From: an uncultured Akkermansia sp.
Lineage (GTDB): Bacteria; Verrucomicrobiota; Verrucomicrobiia; Verrucomicrobiales; Akkermansiaceae
Length of the DNA stretch: 59,361 nucleotides
Direction: 5' to 3'
Assembly (NCBI GenBank): GCA_947629715.1
Contig: CANRET010000006.1
Span: forward strand, 1 to 59,361
Shown here: piece by piece, positions 32,644-41,307 of the stretch
Layout of the letters: each line of letters begins with the position of its first letter
Position numbering within the stretch: position 1 is the first letter of the stretch
The notes under the pieces: generated by a model
The model's database searches: none
What the model was told of the DNA's origin: nothing
What the model saw: only the letters and a program-made list of their open reading frames with translations
Translations under genes and position numbers: made by a program

Positions 32644-34542
32644 GTGAAGGTCATCGTTGTAACTGGTGGTATTGCATCCGGCAAGAGTACGGTGGTGCAG
32701 ATTCTGCAGGACTTGTGCGGGCAGGGGGTTGCTTTGTTTGATTGCGATAAGGCGGTGGCGGAGCTGTACGAGAGCGGTCGTTTGTCACGGGACCTGGTGA
32801 CCGCTTTCGGACAGGAAGCGTTGGACGATCAAGGCGCGGTGAACAAGGACTTTCTGCGCAATATCGTGACCTCCGACCCGCAAGGACGGGCTAAACTGGA
32901 GGAATTGGTGCATCCGAAACTTTCCCAGTTGTGTGCGCAGGCCCAGGCCGAGGCTCGGCAAAGTGGCGAGATTCACACTTTCCTTGCCGATATTCCTCTC
33001 TACTTCGAAAGCAAGAGCGGCATTAATGTGCCGGCAGATTTGGTTTGCACTGTTGCGCTCACCCCGGAAACTCAGCTGACGCGTCTCATGGCGCGCAGTG
33101 GCTTTTCACGCGAAGTTGCTCAGGGGATGATCCATGCTCAGGCTCCTGCAGAGGAGAAAATTGACGGCGCGGATTGCGTGTTTTGGAATGAAGGCTCGCT
33201 CGAGCAGTTGCGCGCCCAGGTGGAGATGTTCTACCGCCGAGAATTGGAGAAAGAAGCCAAAGCTCACAAAGCTCGCTCCGTGGAAGTGGACATGAATCAG
33301 CTTCAGACGCTCTCTTTCCCGGAGCTGCAGAAGCGGGCCGAAGCGCTCTCTGCACGCTGGCTCACCGGGGATCAAACCCGCCGTCAGCTCGTCTCCGGTC
33401 TCGCCCGCACGTACTCGTCCGAAGGTAATCAGGTTTTCGCAACGGGCGTCATTGACCGAGGGCGCTTTCCCAGGCAGTACACGCTGCGTTATCCATCGTG
33501 CAGTTTCCGTCCGGGAGAAGATGACGTTCTTCTTTCGCAGGATTTGATGGATCGCTACCATCTGCGCCTCGGCAACTGCGTTAAGGTGAAGGTTCATGGA
33601 CAGCCGCGCCGGGAGCATCCGCTTTCCGCTGCTGAGATCGTCGAGATTGAAGGCGTTCCTGCCGCCGACTTTGTCCAAAAAGCCGACTTTGAGCAACTGA
33701 CTGCTCTTATTCCCACCCGCCGCCTGATTCTGGAGAACAAGGATATTGAGTCTCCGGCCATGCGCCTGCTTGATCTCATAGCTCCTCTCGGCATGGGGCA
33801 GCGTGCTTTGGTCGTGGCGCCGCCGCGCGGAGGTAAGACAATTCTGCTTAAAACGATCGCGAGATCCCTGCGCGCCAACTATCCGGAGGTTGAACTGTTG
33901 GTCTTGCTGCTTGATGAAAGGCCGGAGGAGGTGACCGACTTTGAGGAGACGGTGGATGCTCCGGTGTACGCCTCCACCTTTGATGAGAATTCACGTCGCC
34001 ATGAGCAACTCAGCGATATGGTGCTGGAGCGCGCCCATCGTCTCGTGGAGCAGGGGAAGGACGTGATCATCCTGCTGGATTCTCTTACGAGGCTCGCCCG
34101 CGGTTACAATGCGCACGCTACCGGTGGACGCACCATGTCCGGCGGCCTGGACTCCCACGCCCTGGAGAAGCCGCGCAAGTTCTTCGGAGCAGCCCGCAAC
34201 GTGGAGGAGGGCGGCAGCCTCACCATCATTGCCACATGCTTGGTGGACACGGAATCGCGCATGGACGAGATTATCTTTGAGGAGTTCAAGGGAACTGGTA
34301 ACATGGAAATCCGGCTTGACCGTGAACTCGCCGAGCGCCGCATATTCCCTGCCATTTCTTTGCCTCAGAGCGGCACCCGAAATGATGACCGGCTCTACCA
34401 CCCTGATGAAATGGCGCGTGTCTTGCAGGTGCGTCGCCAACTTGCCACGCACCCGGGTTGGGAAGCATTGGAACTGCTACTGGCCAACATCCGTAAAACG
34501 CAGAATAATGCCGAGCTGCTCATCCGTGGTCTCGTCATGTAG
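32644..34542 (+). CDS. Dephospho-CoA kinase fused to transcription terminator Rho (CoaE-Rho)
   Basis: One uninterrupted 632-codon frame. Residues 1-200 are CoaE: P-loop TGGIASGKS, DCDKAVAELY, FLADIPLYFES and a LMARSGFSREVA lid, the last step of CoA synthesis. Residues about 215-632 are Rho: MNQLQTLSFPELQK N-domain, an OB-fold RNA-binding region (about 255-350), Walker A PPRGGKTILL, LLLDERPEEV, LLDSLTRLARGYN (Walker B and Q-loop side), GTGNMEIRLDRELAERRIFPAI and the RKTQNNAELL end. Both halves look active. An internal ATG (33293, MNQLQ) could also give free Rho, but its upstream sequence is only weakly SD-like. The start is GTG. Confidence 0.92.
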   Translation: MKVIVVTGGIASGKSTVVQILQDLCGQGVALFDCDKAVAELYESGRLSRDLVTAFGQEALDDQGAVNKDFLRNIVTSDPQGRAKLEELVHPKLSQLCAQAQAEARQSGEIHTFLADIPLYFESKSGINVPADLVCTVALTPETQLTRLMARSGFSREVAQGMIHAQAPAEEKIDGADCVFWNEGSLEQLRAQVEMFYRRELEKEAKAHKARSVEVDMNQLQTLSFPELQKRAEALSARWLTGDQTRRQLVSGLARTYSSEGNQVFATGVIDRGRFPRQYTLRYPSCSFRPGEDDVLLSQDLMDRYHLRLGNCVKVKVHGQPRREHPLSAAEIVEIEGVPAADFVQKADFEQLTALIPTRRLILENKDIESPAMRLLDLIAPLGMGQRALVVAPPRGGKTILLKTIARSLRANYPEVELLVLLLDERPEEVTDFEETVDAPVYASTFDENSRRHEQLSDMVLERAHRLVEQGKDVIILLDSLTRLARGYNAHATGGRTMSGGLDSHALEKPRKFFGAARNVEEGGSLTIIATCLVDTESRMDEIIFEEFKGTGNMEIRLDRELAERRIFPAISLPQSGTRNDDRLYHPDEMARVLQVRRQLATHPGWEALELLLANIRKTQNNAELLIRGLVM

Positions 34543-34665
34543 TCCGCGTTTCCTTTGCTTCTGCGGATGCTCGCAGGGCGTCTCGCCCGGACATTCTGCT
34601 TTTCCTGAGCGTTGAATTTTCCCGAAGCCGGTGTCATGCTGCCTGAATCCCCTGCTGAAAAGGGC

Positions 34666-34694
34666 TTGACTTTCCCCCCTTACGCCATCATAAT
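34666..34694 (+). promoter_or_regulatory. Predicted tRNA-Ser promoter
   Basis: TTGACT (34666-34671), 17 bp, CATAAT (34689-34694), about 30 nt upstream of the tRNA 5' end. Confidence 0.5.
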
Positions 34695-34724
34695 CCCCCG
34701 GCGCGACTTATTGTCACGGCAGCC

Positions 34725-34812
34725 GGAGAGATGGCTGAGTTGGTCTAAGGCACTCGACTCGAAATCGAGCGTGGCAGAGATGTCACCGTGGGTTCGAATC
34801 CCACTCTCTCCG
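34725..34812 (+). tRNA. tRNA-Ser (CGA)
   Basis: An 88-nt class II tRNA: acceptor GGAGAGA with TCTCTCC, anticodon stem CTCGA/TCGAG around loop CTCGAAA (CGA), a long variable arm (about GTGGCAGAGATGTCAC), and T loop GGTTCGAATCC. Discriminator base is G; CCA is not encoded. Confidence 0.95.
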
Positions 34813-34865
34813 GTGACCGAGAATCCGCTTGAAACCTCGAAGCAAACGGGGCGGTAGGATAAGAC

Positions 34866-34893
34866 TTGCATCTGACGCGCAACATGCTAGGAT
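34866..34893 (+). promoter_or_regulatory. Predicted promoter of the secreted-protein gene
   Basis: TTGCAT (34866-34871), 16 bp, TAGGAT (34888-34893). The ATG at 34901 is one base past the predicted +1. An AAGGGG sequence lies in between and would be outside a leaderless message. Confidence 0.4.
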
Positions 34894-34900
34894 AAGGGGC

Positions 34901-35662
34901 ATGAGAATGCGTATGGCAATGATATTGGCTGCAATTGTGAGCGTTGGGACGTGGGCGTCTGCGGCCGTCAGTGATGTGGCTAACAGCGCCGTGGAGGCGG
35001 CGCGGAGTTATGGCGCTGCAGTGCGATCGTGCGACATGGGATGGGCGCTGGATTACATGTATCCGCCGATCAAGCGGTTGTACGCAGAGCAATTTGCCGG
35101 GCGTTCCGAGAAAGAAGCGGAGAACGCCTGGCGGATTATGGGTTTGACGGAAGAGACGGCGTCTCAGGCGCGTGCCCGGTTGGAGGCTGGAATGAAGGCG
35201 TTGCGTGAGTATTACGTGAGGATGGGTAAGCAAATGGTCAGCAGAGGGATTAAGATAGAATCCTTCACCGTGCAAGAGCCGTATGCGGAGTACGAATTGG
35301 CACCGCGCGGCGGAATCGTGAATGCCGTGAAGCGGGACAGGGAAGGGCGCGTGCGCGTGGATGAATTGCAGGGGAATGGCGAGCGCAGCCGACTTGTGGT
35401 GTTGCCGACGGTATTGGTGGTGAGTGGTCCGGGAAAGGACGGAGCAACGGTGCGGGTCGAGCGCAGATCGCATATTTTTGCGATTCGTGACGAGGTGGTG
35501 CGCGGGGCGGTGGATCGCAATGGATTGACGCCGCAGAAAACAAAAATCAATAAGTGGTATTTTGTGGACGGTAATACGGATATTAACACGCTGCGCACCT
35601 TTTTTCCGGAACTCCCCCTGAACATCAAACTGCCCGGCGGCGGGGAGCGCGTATTGCGCTGA
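34901..35662 (+). CDS. Secreted protein of unknown function
   Basis: A 253-residue protein with a clear signal peptide (MRMRMAMILAAIVSVGTWASA, cleavage likely after ASA). The mature part starts with a helical region (VANSAVEAARSYGAAV) and continues with mixed alpha/beta segments. A C-terminal stretch contains NKWYFVDGNTDINTLRTFFPEL; a KWYFVDG pattern of this sort occurs in periplasmic proteins of the NTF2-like or stress class, which is only a guess here. It lies between tRNA-Ser and a DinG-type helicase gene 17 bp downstream, so it may share transcription with the latter. Confidence 0.7.
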   Translation: MRMRMAMILAAIVSVGTWASAAVSDVANSAVEAARSYGAAVRSCDMGWALDYMYPPIKRLYAEQFAGRSEKEAENAWRIMGLTEETASQARARLEAGMKALREYYVRMGKQMVSRGIKIESFTVQEPYAEYELAPRGGIVNAVKRDREGRVRVDELQGNGERSRLVVLPTVLVVSGPGKDGATVRVERRSHIFAIRDEVVRGAVDRNGLTPQKTKINKWYFVDGNTDINTLRTFFPELPLNIKLPGGGERVLR

Positions 35663-35679
35663 ACTGCCGGTGATACTTC

Positions 35680-37701
35680 ATGACGCGTGTGGCGGAACTG
35701 ATTGAACAGACGCTTGATGACTTTGCGCCGGGTGGAATTCTTTCCTGCGGGCGAGGATTTGAGTTTCGCGCGGAGCAGCAGGAGTTGGCGGCGGCCGTAG
35801 CGCGCGCCCTGGAGAATGAGCGTGCTCTGCTGGCGGAGGCCGGCACCGGCGTGGGCAAATCGTTGGCCTACTTGATGCCCTCGATTCGATTTGCGTTGAC
35901 TCGCGGGCGCAAGGCGATTGTTTCCACGCATACCATCAATTTGCAGGAACAGCTTTTCAGCAAGGATATACCGACGGCGGCCAAGGCGTTGGGGTTGTCG
36001 TTTCGCACTGCGCTGCTCAAGGGGCGCTCGCACTACCTGTGTCGTACTCGCTTACAGCGCGCCATCGAGCAGGCGAAGGATCTGTTCAATCAGGAAGAAC
36101 TGCGTCAATTGAAGGTCGTGCGTGAATGGGCGGAAGATTGCGGGGAGGGATGGCTCTCGTCCATTCCGGCGGATCTTGGAGTCTCTGAAAAAGTGAAGGC
36201 TCAGGTGTGCAGCGAGAACTATACGTGCACACTTCGCAATTGCGGGCCGACGTGCCCTTACCAGGCAGCGAGGCGTCAGGTGGAGGAAGCGGATCTTGTG
36301 GTGCTCAACCACACGCTTTTTTTCGGACTGATGAGTCTTGCCGAGGAAGCGCGAAATCAAGCGGTTGAGACCGGAGAAGATGAGGAGGAGCACAGAGGGT
36401 TCATCTTTGCCAATGATTTTGTGGTGCTGGATGAAGCGCATACCATTGAGAATGTCGCCGCGCATCAGTTCGGCTCCGTGCTGCCGGAGGCAGAGCTTCG
36501 GCGAGACCTGTGGCGCTTGTACAACCCGCGCACTCGTAAAGGGACCCTGCGGCATGCCGCGACGCCGCGTTTGCTGCAACTCATCGAAGAAGCTCAAATG
36601 GCCTGCGATGAGTTTTTCGAGCGTGCTGCACTTGACGCTCGATTTTGCGATGATGAAAATCGGCAGGAAGTGAGATTGCGCCGACCGAATTGGACAGAGG
36701 ATGTGCTCACGCCCGCACTGCGCGAGCTGGAAGGGGAGGTGTTGGCGATGTCCAAGGAGGAGGAGAATGAGCTGACGCGCGCGGAGTTTATGGACACAGC
36801 GGCGCGCCTGATTGCTTATCGTATGGCGGCTGAGGATGTGATCGCTCTGCACAACGAAGGCAACGCGGTTTATTGGGCGGAAAAGGGCGGGGAGAAGAAT
36901 GAAAAACGAAGATTCCTCACTTTGCGATCAGCGCTTGTCAATGTGGCGCCCGTGTTGCGCGAAAAATTATTTGAGAGCGGGCGCGCCTGCATCTGTACCA
37001 GCGCTACTCTTTCTGCCGGGGATGCGGGGACTGCTTACTTTGCGGGGCGCGTCGGAGCGGAGCGTGCTGACGCCATACGCATCGGCAGCCCTTTCGATTT
37101 TGCTCGCCAAATGCGCGTGACTGTTGCGCGCAGCATGCCGCTGCCGAATGAAGAGGCCTACAATGAAGAACTGCCCGGTCGGGTGTTGAAGGCGCTGGAA
37201 GAAACAGACGGGCGAGCCTTTGTGCTGTTCACGAGCTACAGGACTCTGCGTTTCGTGGCTGAGAAATTGCGGGTGGCCTGTTCGGATCGCGGTTGGCCAT
37301 TGTTCGTGCAGGGAGATGGCATCAGTCGTTCGGATATGCTGGATATGTTTCGCAAAGCCAAAGGGAGCGTGTTATTGGGGACAGACAGCTTTTGGATGGG
37401 CGTGGATGTACCGGGGGAGGCTTTGTCTCACGTCATTGTCACGAAGCTTCCGTTTGATTCGCCGGGGACGCCTTTGGTGGAGGCTCGGTCAGAGGACATC
37501 CAAGCGCGTGGCGGTTCTCCTTTCATGGAGTATTCCATGCCGGAAGCGATATTGAAATTCAGGCAGGGTGTGGGACGATTAATACGGTCTAAAACAGACT
37601 CAGGAGCGGTAACGATACTGGACTCGCGCTTGTGTCACAAGTATTATGGAAAGCAATTTTTGCGGGCGTTGCCACCCGGCGCGCCCTGCGTCTTTGAATA
37701 A
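35680..37701 (+). CDS. DinG/XPD-family ATP-dependent DNA helicase
   Basis: A 673-residue superfamily 2 helicase. HD1 has Walker A AEAGTGVGKSLAYL, TINLQEQL and DEAH (VLDEAHTIEN). An Fe-S insertion carries four Cys (CSENYTCTLRNCGPTC). HD2 has the C-terminal motifs FTSYRTLRF, GTDSFWMGVDVPG and QGVGRLIR. This is the 5'-3' Fe-S helicase group that resolves R-loops and unusual structures. It lacks an exonuclease domain, unlike the Gram-positive DinG type. SufT, encoded in this window, could serve its Fe-S cluster (inferred). Confidence 0.93.
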   Translation: MTRVAELIEQTLDDFAPGGILSCGRGFEFRAEQQELAAAVARALENERALLAEAGTGVGKSLAYLMPSIRFALTRGRKAIVSTHTINLQEQLFSKDIPTAAKALGLSFRTALLKGRSHYLCRTRLQRAIEQAKDLFNQEELRQLKVVREWAEDCGEGWLSSIPADLGVSEKVKAQVCSENYTCTLRNCGPTCPYQAARRQVEEADLVVLNHTLFFGLMSLAEEARNQAVETGEDEEEHRGFIFANDFVVLDEAHTIENVAAHQFGSVLPEAELRRDLWRLYNPRTRKGTLRHAATPRLLQLIEEAQMACDEFFERAALDARFCDDENRQEVRLRRPNWTEDVLTPALRELEGEVLAMSKEEENELTRAEFMDTAARLIAYRMAAEDVIALHNEGNAVYWAEKGGEKNEKRRFLTLRSALVNVAPVLREKLFESGRACICTSATLSAGDAGTAYFAGRVGAERADAIRIGSPFDFARQMRVTVARSMPLPNEEAYNEELPGRVLKALEETDGRAFVLFTSYRTLRFVAEKLRVACSDRGWPLFVQGDGISRSDMLDMFRKAKGSVLLGTDSFWMGVDVPGEALSHVIVTKLPFDSPGTPLVEARSEDIQARGGSPFMEYSMPEAILKFRQGVGRLIRSKTDSGAVTILDSRLCHKYYGKQFLRALPPGAPCVFE

Positions 37702-37707
37702 ACTCAA

Positions 37708-38553
37708 ATGGATTCAACGATGAAAAGAATACTCATGTTCCTCTGCGGCGTTACGTTTCTGGCAAGCTCTTTGCTGAGCGCCGCGCAAGTACAAAATATG
37801 GAGGTAAAAAGCGCCTCCATGAACAAGCAGATCACCAATTTGACGATTACCCCGGATCGTCGCGCTTCGGATGAGCGTTTCCCCGTGGTGTACCTGTTGC
37901 ACGGTTACGGGATGACTCCCGCAGAATGGCTCAAAGTGCAACCGCAGCTCCCGCGCATGGCGGACGATTTGCGGGTGATTATCGTGTGTCCCGATGGCGG
38001 CAACAACTGGTACGTGGATAGTCCTGTGGCTCCCCATTCCAAATACGAGACGTACGTAACGAAAGAATTGGTGGCTCAAGTGGATGGCAGCCTGCCCACT
38101 ATTCGCGATCGTCGCGCTCGAGCTCTCTGCGGACTGAGCATGGGCGGCTACGGAGCTCTGCGACTGGCGATTATGCACCAGGACCTTTTCAGCGCCGCCG
38201 GGTCCATGAGCGGCTTGGTGGACTTCACTCCCTTCCCCAATCGCTGGGGCACGCAGGACATATTCGGCAAGGCTGAAGAAAACGCCGAGCGCATGCAGGA
38301 ATACAATGTCATCAATCTCACGCATCTCATTCGCCCCGGATTGGACATCATGATTGATTGCGGCACAGAGGATTTTTTCCACCAAAGCAACGAAAATTTG
38401 CACCGTGCGCTCCTGGAGCGACATGTGCCGCACACCTACACATCCTTCCCCGGCACGCACAACTACGCGTATTGGAACAATGCCATCCTGCACCAGTTCA
38501 TCTTCCTGTCGCGTCACTTTGCCGCTGCCGATCCCCCCAAAGCAAAGAAGTGA
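37708..38553 (+). CDS. Secreted alpha/beta-hydrolase esterase (esterase D/PF00756-like)
   Basis: A signal peptide (FLCGVTFLASSLLSA) precedes a hydrolase of the esterase D/feruloyl esterase type. It has VVYLLHGYGMTPAEW (oxyanion loop), the nucleophile elbow CGLSMGGYGAL (Ser), Asp in IDCGTEDFF and His in PGTHNYAYWNN, so the triad is complete. It is likely periplasmic or secreted and removes acyl groups from carbohydrates or small esters; the substrate is not identifiable. A second in-frame Met at 37720 gives an equally good signal peptide. It converges with the recombinase gene, 27 bp away. Confidence 0.88.
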   Translation: MDSTMKRILMFLCGVTFLASSLLSAAQVQNMEVKSASMNKQITNLTITPDRRASDERFPVVYLLHGYGMTPAEWLKVQPQLPRMADDLRVIIVCPDGGNNWYVDSPVAPHSKYETYVTKELVAQVDGSLPTIRDRRARALCGLSMGGYGALRLAIMHQDLFSAAGSMSGLVDFTPFPNRWGTQDIFGKAEENAERMQEYNVINLTHLIRPGLDIMIDCGTEDFFHQSNENLHRALLERHVPHTYTSFPGTHNYAYWNNAILHQFIFLSRHFAAADPPKAKK

Positions 38554-38579
38554 GTTGTCGCGCGACTGTCGTATCGGCG

Positions 38580-39620
38580 TCAGCTGAGCATCCGATCCCA
38601 ATACTTGCCGCTCCAGTAGGCGTGTGCTGATCTGCGCGATATTTGCGACGCAGATATGTATCGGAAGCGCAGCATTTGTGCTGAGCGATGTCCCATTTCA
38701 TATTGCAACCGCTCCATGTCGCGGTAGTGCGCGGCGTGATAGGAAGCGAAACTGTGCCGTAGCACATCCGGCACCCACGGGTGCAGCCCGCAGGCTCGAT
38801 GCAGCATCCCCCATCGCTTAATCCATCCCTTTGGACATACAAGCTCATCTTCATGCGGGTTCAGATTGAGGCGTCTGAGCCAGCGCAGGAGTGGTTGCGG
38901 CATGTTGACGCAACGCGAACCGCCCGTCTTGCTTTGCGTTGCGTAAAGCGTAATCGTTCGCGCCTTGATGTGGATATTGCGCCATCTGAGTCGCGTTATT
39001 TCCGTCGGTCGCATTCCGCTCCATATCATGATTCCGACGGCGGGTGCACATGCTCGATACTTCGGTAAGAGCGAGGTGCGCAACAGACGCAGAATTTGCT
39101 CAAGCGTAAGTGGTTTCTTCTCTCTTTCCTCTGCCGGAGCTTCCTGGATGGGATGCACCGGGTTGCGTTGAATCCATCCCATGCGACAGCAATAGGAGAA
39201 CACTCCATGTAAAATCGTCCGCGCCTTACATCGACTGCTCTGCTTCTGAAATGTCTTTTCCAGCATTTCTCGGCACATCTGCGTGGTGATGTGTCGCATT
39301 TCTCGTCCCGCTTCATCCCGGTTACACACCAAAATCTTTTTTGTGTAGTACTCCAGTTCGCGACGCGTTGCGGCACGCCGGTGTTTCTTCCCTTCTAACA
39401 AACGCTGCACGCCCTGCTCCAGCGTCAATTGGGGATTTGTTTCTTGGAGCACATCGCGCGCAGCACGCAGCCTTTGGATGCATTCATGCGCCTTAATTTT
39501 ATGTTTCTCTCCCATGCATTCCGCCAGTTCACGGATGATCTCTGCCGCTTCCATCAGTCCCAACCCGTATGCCCGTATGAGAGCCGACCCTGTCTTGTGT
39601 AAACGTGTTTGCTGTTCCAT
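38580..39620 (-). CDS. Tyrosine recombinase/integrase
   Basis: A 346-residue site-specific recombinase with a SAM-like N-terminal DNA-binding domain (about 60-150) and a catalytic domain. The active-site residues are visible: Arg204 (SGMRPTEITRL), Lys231 (SKTGG), Arg288 (VLRHSFASY), His311 (MGHRSAQM) and Tyr321 (RFRYISA). At the usual HxxR His, three residues before Arg288, there is Asp285. No phage structural, excision or transfer genes lie nearby. The start codon (39620) sits inside a palindrome that recurs in inverted orientation 158 bp away, so it may act on that site; see the inverted repeats at 39619-39792. Confidence 0.9.
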   Translation of the reverse strand: MEQQTRLHKTGSALIRAYGLGLMEAAEIIRELAECMGEKHKIKAHECIQRLRAARDVLQETNPQLTLEQGVQRLLEGKKHRRAATRRELEYYTKKILVCNRDEAGREMRHITTQMCREMLEKTFQKQSSRCKARTILHGVFSYCCRMGWIQRNPVHPIQEAPAEEREKKPLTLEQILRLLRTSLLPKYRACAPAVGIMIWSGMRPTEITRLRWRNIHIKARTITLYATQSKTGGSRCVNMPQPLLRWLRRLNLNPHEDELVCPKGWIKRWGMLHRACGLHPWVPDVLRHSFASYHAAHYRDMERLQYEMGHRSAQMLRFRYISASQISRRSAHAYWSGKYWDRMLS

Positions 39621-39792
39621 ATGATTTCAAATCACATGTCAAACTATTTTTTCAATTTTTTTTATTTCCAGCCTTTTCTGCAAAGGGAACGCTCTTCGAT
39701 TTTTTTTGATGCAAATTCCCAGGCTGTTCCACAATGGTTATTTAATCAATATGTTAAAGAAGAGGTCTAGAACACATGATTTGAAATCATAT
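39619..39792. repeat. 16-bp inverted repeats bounding a 142-bp segment (candidate invertible element)
   Basis: ATATGATTTCAAATCA at 39619-39634 reappears as its complement at 39777-39792. Each copy is itself nearly palindromic (TGATTT-C-AAATCA), like paired half-sites for a tyrosine recombinase. The left copy covers the start codon of the recombinase gene and the right copy lies 55 bp upstream of a lipoprotein gene on the other strand. The AT-rich segment between holds several promoter-like elements on both strands, including TTGACA near the left copy on the minus strand. Inversion would reorient those between the two genes. Function is inferred from layout only. Confidence 0.6.
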
Positions 39793-39847
39793 AGCATCGG
39801 AATGCGTGGGGGGAATGATCCCCGGATATTTCAACCAAACAAGAACG

Positions 39848-40243
39848 ATGAAACACAAACTGGTCATAGCAATGGTCGCTGCCGCCACGGTGGGAGTAGC
39901 AGGATTGAGTGCATGTAATTCGATGAAGTCCCTCGGGAGTTCGCTCACCAAGATGGGGCTCAACCCGTTTGAGAAGACGAACTCTGTTTCTGCGACGGTC
40001 GTGCATGCGTCGACTCCGGTGTACCATGCCGGCGGAGAGCACATCATGGGCAAGGGTAAGGGAGAAATAAAGACCACAGAAGGGTGGAGTCAGAATTTGA
40101 TCGTCAGGACGGCTGATGGCAAGACCTACAAGGGGAGTTTGAATGTGGATACCCAAGATGAGTGTGCTGCCACGGGAGACACTGGTATCGCGGAGATCGG
40201 AGTTGAGAGCAATATAATGAAACGATTTGAGAAGACGTATTAA
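39848..40243 (+). CDS. Lipoprotein of unknown function downstream of the invertible-type segment
   Basis: From ATG 39848 the product is 131 residues, with signal peptide MKHKLVIAMVAAATVGVAG and lipobox LSAC. The mature part includes MKSLGSSLTKMGLNPF and a repeated Gly/Lys-rich beta-like segment. No family recognised. An upstream in-frame Met (39806) would put a non-secretory extension before the signal peptide, so 39848 is preferred. It is the first of five small exported-protein genes (to 42468) reading in the same direction. Confidence 0.7.
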   Translation: MKHKLVIAMVAAATVGVAGLSACNSMKSLGSSLTKMGLNPFEKTNSVSATVVHASTPVYHAGGEHIMGKGKGEIKTTEGWSQNLIVRTADGKTYKGSLNVDTQDECAATGDTGIAEIGVESNIMKRFEKTY

Positions 40244-40367
40244 GGGTCCGATGGGAGCTTCCGACGGCGGAGTTCCCGTGCGGGGATGACGGGTTGGTAG
40301 ATCAGAAAGACGCCGAAGCGTGTAAGATTAACGGTGTGGCTTTCCGAAAGGCTCATGTTTCTCTGAT

Positions 40368-41222
40368 ATGAAGGCGAGATTATATACGCCTCTCGTGGCG
40401 ATGGCTGTTCTGGGACTCTCCTCTTGTGGAGATTGGGGTTCGCTGGCGAGTACCGCTATTGAGGTTGCCGCCGCTGATTATGCGATCCAGGAATACGACA
40501 CAAACGGCGTGCCGATTTATGGATATGACGGTAATAACGCCGTGTACGGGTATGACAGCAACAATCAACCGATATACGATGTAGCATTGCTTACAACCGC
40601 AGCGAGCGTGCCGAGTTGGGCGCCCAGAGCCGGAGCCAAGGTCATCTATCCGGCGCGTGCTCGTCGCATAGCCGCTCCGCCCCCACGGGCTCATCGGCAT
40701 GCGCCTCTCAAACACCGTCACCCGGTTGTTCACAGTCCTCGTCGTCCCGATCGCATCGCTCCGCCGCTTCGCAATCCTCATACGCCCGGTCCCGGTCCAC
40801 GCCCGGATCGCGCGGCTTTGCCGTTGCACAATCCTCACATGTCCGGACCCGGTCCACGCCCGGATCGCGCGGCCTCGCCGTTGCATAATCCCCGTATGTC
40901 CGGACCCGGACCACGCCCGGATCGCGCAGCTTCGCCGTCGCGTAATCCTCGTATGTCCGGACCCGGTCCACGCCCGAATTCCCATCAGCGCGTGCAGCCC
41001 GGTCAGGATCCGGGGCGCATGGCTCCCAAGTCTCAGCATGGACGTCCCAATGCAGGTCCCGGGTCGGATCAGAAAGGCAAACCTGCGACTTCCACTCCAA
41101 CGGCTCCTGCAGGGACCAAGGTTGCCCCTGTTCCCCTTCCATCGGCAAGTGTGAAGAGCAGCGCATCGAGCAGCTACGTTTGCATGTCAAGCCGCATGGG
41201 AGACACGCTTATCAAGAAATAA
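40368..41222 (+). CDS. Lipoprotein with YGYD motifs and Pro/Arg-rich repeats
   Basis: A 284-residue lipoprotein (lipobox LSSC near residue 20). Residues about 45-70 carry repeated Tyr/Asp/Asn motifs (GVPIYGYDGNNAVYGYDSNN), then a Pro/His/Arg-rich region. A 19-residue unit, NPxMSGPGPRPDRAASPLx, occurs about four times (about 136-208). The tail is Pro/Ser/Lys-rich and low in complexity. It is likely an extended, positively charged envelope protein. No enzyme motif or family is recognised. Confidence 0.65.
   Translation: MKARLYTPLVAMAVLGLSSCGDWGSLASTAIEVAAADYAIQEYDTNGVPIYGYDGNNAVYGYDSNNQPIYDVALLTTAASVPSWAPRAGAKVIYPARARRIAAPPPRAHRHAPLKHRHPVVHSPRRPDRIAPPLRNPHTPGPGPRPDRAALPLHNPHMSGPGPRPDRAASPLHNPRMSGPGPRPDRAASPSRNPRMSGPGPRPNSHQRVQPGQDPGRMAPKSQHGRPNAGPGSDQKGKPATSTPTAPAGTKVAPVPLPSASVKSSASSSYVCMSSRMGDTLIKK
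40773..40995 (+). repeat. 57-bp in-frame tandem repeat
   Basis: Four copies of a unit encoding NP(H/R)(T/M)xGPGPRP followed by DRAA-like residues, spaced 57 bp apart, with small differences. In frame, so protein length changes by 19 residues per copy. Confidence 0.8.
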
Positions 41223-41307
41223 ACCGACAACAAATGTAAGAACGGCGGTTATTCGCCGAGTTCCCACAGAAAAAGATAAATCCATCCATACCAACATCAT
41301 AAAAGAC

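Noticed and set aside
38580..39796. Recombinase plus repeats read as a prophage or integrative element end
   Set aside because: No phage, excision or transfer genes nearby, and the repeats are inverted rather than direct.
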